18,751 bases of DNA from DATHTK01 sp035463295 (GTDB lineage: Bacteria > Actinomycetota > Rubrobacteria > Rubrobacterales > Rubrobacteraceae): contig DATHTK010000100.1 of assembly GCA_035463295.1 (NCBI GenBank), positions 1 to 18,751 of the forward strand, read 5' to 3'. The notes below the pieces were generated by a model. It ran no database searches. It had not been told where the DNA came from and saw nothing but the letters and a program-made list of their open reading frames with translations. The translations under genes were made by a program, and so were the position numbers. Positions 15,509-18,751 of this stretch are shown one piece after another. How positions within the stretch are numbered: position 1 is the stretch's first letter; each line of letters starts with the position of its first letter.

Positions 15509-17473
15509 GTGAACAGTTTCTTCGACACGAGCAGAAAGAAGCCGAAAGGACGTCAGCTTGGCCTCTTTCTCTGGACCCTCCGGGCGCTCTTCAACCTCGT
15601 CCTGATCCTCTCCGTCAGCGCGGTCGCTGCGGCCGTCTGCCTCTACCTGTTCGTTCTGGAGGAGCACGGGACCGGGCTGGAGAGCCGGTATCCGGATCTC
15701 GTCCAGGACTCCTACGTCTACGACGCGAACGGCGAAAGGATCGGCGAGTTCCCGGCGGGACAGAGCCGCCAGACGGTTGGCTTCGATGGCCTGGGTGAAC
15801 ATCTCCCGCGGGCTGTCGTAGCCATCGAGGACCGGCGCTTCTATGACCACTTCGGGGTAGACTTCGAGGGGGTCGCACGCGCCGCCTGGACCGACTTGCG
15901 CGCGTGGGAGGTTCAGGAGGGTGGCTCCACCATAACCGAGCAGTTGATGAAGAACCTCTTCGTGCCGGAGGCGGAGCGGTTCGAGGTCTCCTTCTGGCGA
16001 CGCTTTACGCAGTCCGCGCTCGCCTTCTCCTACGAGCGGCGGCACACCAAAGAGGAGATCCTGACCGCCTATCTAAACACGGTTTACTTCGGGGACGGGG
16101 TCTACGGCGCCGAGGCTGCGGCCAAGCGTTACTTCGGCAAGAGCGCTGACGAGATCACCCTGCCCGAGGCCGCCGCCCTCGCCGGACTCCTCCACGCGCC
16201 GTCGATGTACGTCTCCGACGCGTCCGCCGCCGGGCGCGTTGCGGAGCGCCGAGACCAGGTGCTCCGCCTCATGCAGGAGCAGGGCATGATCTCCGCCGAT
16301 GAGCGCGCCGCCGCGCAGGATACTGCCGTCGAGTTCGCCCCCGATCCGCCGCCGGACGACCCCGCCTTCGAGCCGTTTGTAGAGAGGGTGCGCCGCGAGG
16401 TCGAACGGATGCTGGGACCGCGCGCCCTGGAGCGCGGAGGGCTCAGGATCTACACCACCCTCGAGCCCGAGGTCCAGCGCGCGGCCGTGGAGACTTCGCG
16501 GGATGTGCTCGACGAGGTCGAAGATCCGTCCGCGGCGATAGCTACGGTCGAGCCCCAGAGCGGGGCCATCGGGGCGCTGGCCGGTGAGAAGAACGGCTTT
16601 AACCTGGCGCTCGACGCCCGCAGGCAGCCCGGCAGCTCCTTCAAGCCCTTCGTGCTCGCCACGGCTCTGAAAGAGGGCATCTCCCCCGAGAGCACCTACA
16701 TCTCCCACGAGCTCAACTTCAGCTACCAGGACGAGTACTACGTCATCAACAACTACGACTACGTCGAGCGCGGGGAGATCACCATCTCCGAGGCGACCGC
16801 GCAGTCGGATAACACGGTCTTTGTTCAGCTGGCTTCGGACCTGGGTGTGGGGAAGGTCGCCAAAACGGCGGAGGCGCTGGGCATCACGACGCCGGTCGAT
16901 CTCTATCCGTCCACGGCAATCGGGGGCCTCGGCGTCGGCGTCAGCCCGCTGGATATGGCCTCTGCTTACGCCACCTTCGCCAGCGGCGGTATCTACCGGG
17001 AGCCCTACGCCGTCGAACGCATCGACCAGGTGAGCTTCGGGAAGACCGAGCAGGTCTACGACCACCGCATCTCCGGGCGGCGCGTTATGTCCGGCAACGA
17101 GGCCGCCGCCGCAACCGGGGTGCTGCGCCGCGTGGTCGAAGACGGGACGGCGAGCATGTTCCATGACCTCGATCAGGAACTGGGCAAGCCATCCGCTGGC
17201 AAGACCGGGACCACCAACAATTTCGCTGACGCGTGGTATGTGGGCTACACGCCCCGCCTCTCGACGGCCGTGTGGGTCGGGTACCCCGAGGGCCGCCGGT
17301 CTATGGTCGGCGTGCACGGCCTGGAGGAGCCGAACGGAGAGACCCTGCCGATGGACATCTGGTCGGAGTACATGTCCGAGGCGACCACGGAGCACCCGCC
17401 CTTGGACTTCCGCGAGGCGGACTTGAGCGAGTTCGAAGTCTCCTCGGGGGAGTACTACTTCAGCGCCTTCTGA
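15509..17473 (+). CDS. class A penicillin-binding protein (bifunctional peptidoglycan synthase)
   Basis: This 654-residue membrane-anchored enzyme polymerises glycan strands and cross-links peptides in the cell wall. A basic cytoplasmic tail (RKKPKGR) precedes one transmembrane helix (about 19-50). The GT51 domain shows catalytic Glu107 in VVAIEDRRFYDHFGVD, then GGSTITEQLMKNL (138-150) and the RRHTKEEILTAYLNTVYFG block (177-195). The transpeptidase domain carries SSFK (Ser376 nucleophile, Lys379), SDN (433-435) and KTGT (565-568). No PASTA domain or long C-terminal extension follows. GTG 15509 puts the basic tail and helix at the N-terminus; an upstream reading from GTG 15458 adds 17 unlikely residues. 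A TAGACT element lies 14 bases upstream, and a TATAAC is at 15423-15428. Confidence 0.94.
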   Translation: MNSFFDTSRKKPKGRQLGLFLWTLRALFNLVLILSVSAVAAAVCLYLFVLEEHGTGLESRYPDLVQDSYVYDANGERIGEFPAGQSRQTVGFDGLGEHLPRAVVAIEDRRFYDHFGVDFEGVARAAWTDLRAWEVQEGGSTITEQLMKNLFVPEAERFEVSFWRRFTQSALAFSYERRHTKEEILTAYLNTVYFGDGVYGAEAAAKRYFGKSADEITLPEAAALAGLLHAPSMYVSDASAAGRVAERRDQVLRLMQEQGMISADERAAAQDTAVEFAPDPPPDDPAFEPFVERVRREVERMLGPRALERGGLRIYTTLEPEVQRAAVETSRDVLDEVEDPSAAIATVEPQSGAIGALAGEKNGFNLALDARRQPGSSFKPFVLATALKEGISPESTYISHELNFSYQDEYYVINNYDYVERGEITISEATAQSDNTVFVQLASDLGVGKVAKTAEALGITTPVDLYPSTAIGGLGVGVSPLDMASAYATFASGGIYREPYAVERIDQVSFGKTEQVYDHRISGRRVMSGNEAAAATGVLRRVVEDGTASMFHDLDQELGKPSAGKTGTTNNFADAWYVGYTPRLSTAVWVGYPEGRRSMVGVHGLEEPNGETLPMDIWSEYMSEATTEHPPLDFREADLSEFEVSSGEYYFSAF

Positions 17474-17474
17474 G

Positions 17475-17507
17475 TCCCCGCTTCGCGGCACGTCGCGTCT
17501 GCGGGGA
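17475..17507 (+). terminator. hairpin after the penicillin-binding protein gene
   Basis: TCCCCGC (17475-17481) pairs with GCGGGGA (17501-17507), and inside it CGCG (17484-17487) can pair with CGCG (17494-17497). It begins just after the stop codon. No T-run follows. Confidence 0.4.
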
Positions 17508-17566
17508 TATCGATCCTCTCGTCAAGCTTCTCGGTGGGACGTTTCTCACTTCCCGGGCGCGTGCAC

Positions 17567-17572
17567 TAGAAT
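17567..17572 (+). promoter_or_regulatory. -10 element of the 148-residue unknown gene
   Basis: TAGAAT is seven bases before GTG 17580, so the transcript would start at the start codon. No Shine-Dalgarno is seen. The -35 region is not recognisable. Confidence 0.45.
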
Positions 17573-17579
17573 TGAAGAC

Positions 17580-18026
17580 GTGGACCTCGTTAGGATCTAC
17601 CAGGGCTCATTTGTCGACTGGGAGGTGGTCGCCGCCTCCTGGGCCAAGCGGACGGTGCCGTCGCGGCTCCTGCTCTTCGCCGCCCGACGTTATCTGGAAG
17701 AGAGCGTCGCCTCCTTCGATCCCGAACGGGCGGAGAGACTGGGGGAGGCCCGGCTCCCCCAGGAGATCACGCGCGCGTACGCCTCACCCCCCGGCGGCGA
17801 GCCGTCGCGCACCTGGGGGGAGTTCGTGGACGCGGCCCTGGTCGCGGAGCTGGAGATGGTCTCCTACGGAGAGCGTCCGCCACTCCTGCACGAGCTGCGC
17901 GCCGGGCTCGAACGCGCCGCCGTCGAGGCGGGTGAGGAGAGCGACCTCGGGCGGTGGTTCCTCGACCGGCGAGACGCCCTGCCGGGCTCGGATCTCCCCG
18001 AGGACCCCGGGTACCTGCCGGTCTAG
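17580..18026 (+). CDS. hypothetical protein, 148 residues
   Basis: I do not recognise this protein. It is soluble, acidic, cysteine-free and largely helical, beginning MDLVRIYQGSFVDWEVVAAS and ending LPEDPGYLPV. It has no signal peptide or membrane segment and no catalytic motif I can name. The coding-like composition, the clean GTG start with TAGAAT seven bases before it, and its position between two solid genes on the same strand support it. Of the two alternative frames over the same bases, one yields Arg/Pro/Ser-rich shadow sequence. It follows the penicillin-binding protein gene by 106 bases with a hairpin in between, so cotranscription is doubtful. Confidence 0.6.
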   Translation: MDLVRIYQGSFVDWEVVAASWAKRTVPSRLLLFAARRYLEESVASFDPERAERLGEARLPQEITRAYASPPGGEPSRTWGEFVDAALVAELEMVSYGERPPLLHELRAGLERAAVEAGEESDLGRWFLDRRDALPGSDLPEDPGYLPV

Positions 18027-18124
18027 ACGGCGTCGCGTGACAGTCGGGGGGAAGCGAACGGTTGATCGTGCGTGCCTCGGTCATCCGACTCGCAAAGCTC
18101 GCGCCTCATGCCTTCTACGGCCCG

Positions 18125-18153
18125 TTTACCGGGGTTTGGGGCTGCAATAGAAT
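18125..18153 (+). promoter_or_regulatory. promoter of the malic enzyme gene
   Basis: TTTACC (18125-18130) and TAGAAT (18148-18153) are 17 bases apart, the ideal spacing. Transcription would begin near 18160 and give a leader of about 46 bases with a GAAGGGTGAG ribosome site before ATG 18206. Unlike several other genes here, this one is clearly leadered. Confidence 0.55.
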
Positions 18154-18205
18154 AGGAGCGTCAGAGCTTGCTCAGGGCGAGCTCGGGGAGAGAAGGGTGA
18201 GAGAT

Positions 18206-18751
18206 ATGGAGTCCATTCCCAGCGCTAGCTACAGCTTTACCTTGCGGGTCGAGTTCCCACACCAGGCGGGCTCGCTCGGCAAGATCCTGACGTCGGTGGG
18301 CGATGCGGGGGGCATGGTCGGCGCGGTGGATATCGTCCGGATGGGGCAGGAGAGGACCTGCCGCGATATCACCATCAACGCGCGCGACTCGGAGCACGGA
18401 CAGCAAGTAGTCAGGACCGTCGACGAGCTGCCCGAGGTCAAGATCATAAACGTCTCCGACAGGACGTTTCTCATGCACCTGGGCGGCAAGATCGAGGTCC
18501 GCTCCAGGATGCAGCTCAGGACCCGCGACGACCTCTCGATGGCCTACACCCCCGGCGTGGCGAGGGTGTGCCGGGCCATCGCCCAGGAGCCCGAGCGAGC
18601 CTTCAACCTGACCATCAAGCGCAACACGGTGGCGGTCGTCTCCGACGGGACGGCGGTGCTGGGGTTGGGGGATATCGGGCCGGAGGCGGCGATGCCCGTG
18701 ATGGAGGGCAAGGCGATGCTCTTCAAGGAGTTCGCCAAGGTCGACGCCTTC
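18206..18751 (+). CDS. ACT-domain NAD(P)-dependent malic enzyme, 5' part
   Basis: The frame is open from ATG 18206 to the window edge (182 codons) with no stop, so the gene is partial. Malic enzyme decarboxylates malate to pyruvate with reduction of NAD(P). An N-terminal ACT-like domain (about 10-85, FTLRVEFPHQAGSLGKILTSVG) would bind a small regulatory ligand. The malic domain follows: LSMAYTPGVARVC (110-122), where Tyr114 is the expected catalytic acid, and then DGTAVLGLGDIGP (147-159), MPVMEGKAMLFKEF with the expected base Lys169, and the start of the VDAF block at the edge. The NAD-binding domain and any C-terminal phosphotransacetylase-like part lie outside, so cofactor choice and full length cannot be stated. 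Confidence 0.92.
   Translation, partial: MESIPSASYSFTLRVEFPHQAGSLGKILTSVGDAGGMVGAVDIVRMGQERTCRDITINARDSEHGQQVVRTVDELPEVKIINVSDRTFLMHLGGKIEVRSRMQLRTRDDLSMAYTPGVARVCRAIAQEPERAFNLTIKRNTVAVVSDGTAVLGLGDIGPEAAMPVMEGKAMLFKEFAKVDAF

Noticed and set aside
18027..18205. tRNA or small RNA before the malic enzyme
   Set aside because: No cloverleaf pairing or CCA end found on reading; the region is explained by a promoter and leader.

Overview
The window is GC-rich chromosomal DNA, most likely from a Rubrobacter-like deep-branching actinobacterium. This is inferred from the high GC, frequent GTG/TTG starts, the protein flavour, an ACT-fused malic enzyme and a HisZ/short-HisG pair. No rRNA, tRNA, insertion sequence, phage gene or CRISPR array was seen. 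No gene-free stretch exceeds 300 bases; the longest is 3609-3863 (255 bases), which carries a promoter.

Layout. At 60-146 there is a 28-codon remnant or micro-ORF behind a perfect Shine-Dalgarno. Bases 187-5213 hold four plus-strand genes: a class II glutamine amidotransferase, a 14-helix DHA2-type drug exporter, a one-pore ion channel with a TVGYGD filter, and an APC amino acid permease. Convergent to the permease, with only 14 bases between the stops, is an M32 carboxypeptidase (5228-6727, minus). Divergent from that is a type II NADH dehydrogenase (6815-8185), followed by purU (8283-9143).

Histidine block. hisZ-hisG-hisD-hisB (9208-12934) overlap by 4, 8 and 8 bases, so they are one translationally coupled operon. 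A 102-base gap with its own -10 element precedes hisH-hisA (13037-14388), which overlap by 4. Together these supply the PRPP-ATP condensation (HisZ+HisG), the synthase glutaminase (HisH), the ProFAR isomerase (HisA), the dehydratase (HisB) and the final two oxidations (HisD). hisC, hisF, hisI/hisE and histidinol phosphatase are not in the window and must be elsewhere.

After the his block come a secreted mini RTX-type protein whose promoter carries a 20-bp lux-box-like dyad, a small minus-strand unknown gene, a class A penicillin-binding protein, an unknown 148-residue protein, and the 5' part of an ACT-malic enzyme that runs off the window.

The gene content is mostly housekeeping. I did not find a clearly new multi-gene system. 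The most notable signals are the LuxR-type promoter dyad, a recurrent arrangement in which a TAnnnT -10 element lies 6-7 bases before a start codon (leaderless transcription), and the split, rearranged histidine locus with an actinobacterially unusual HisZ/short HisG enzyme.
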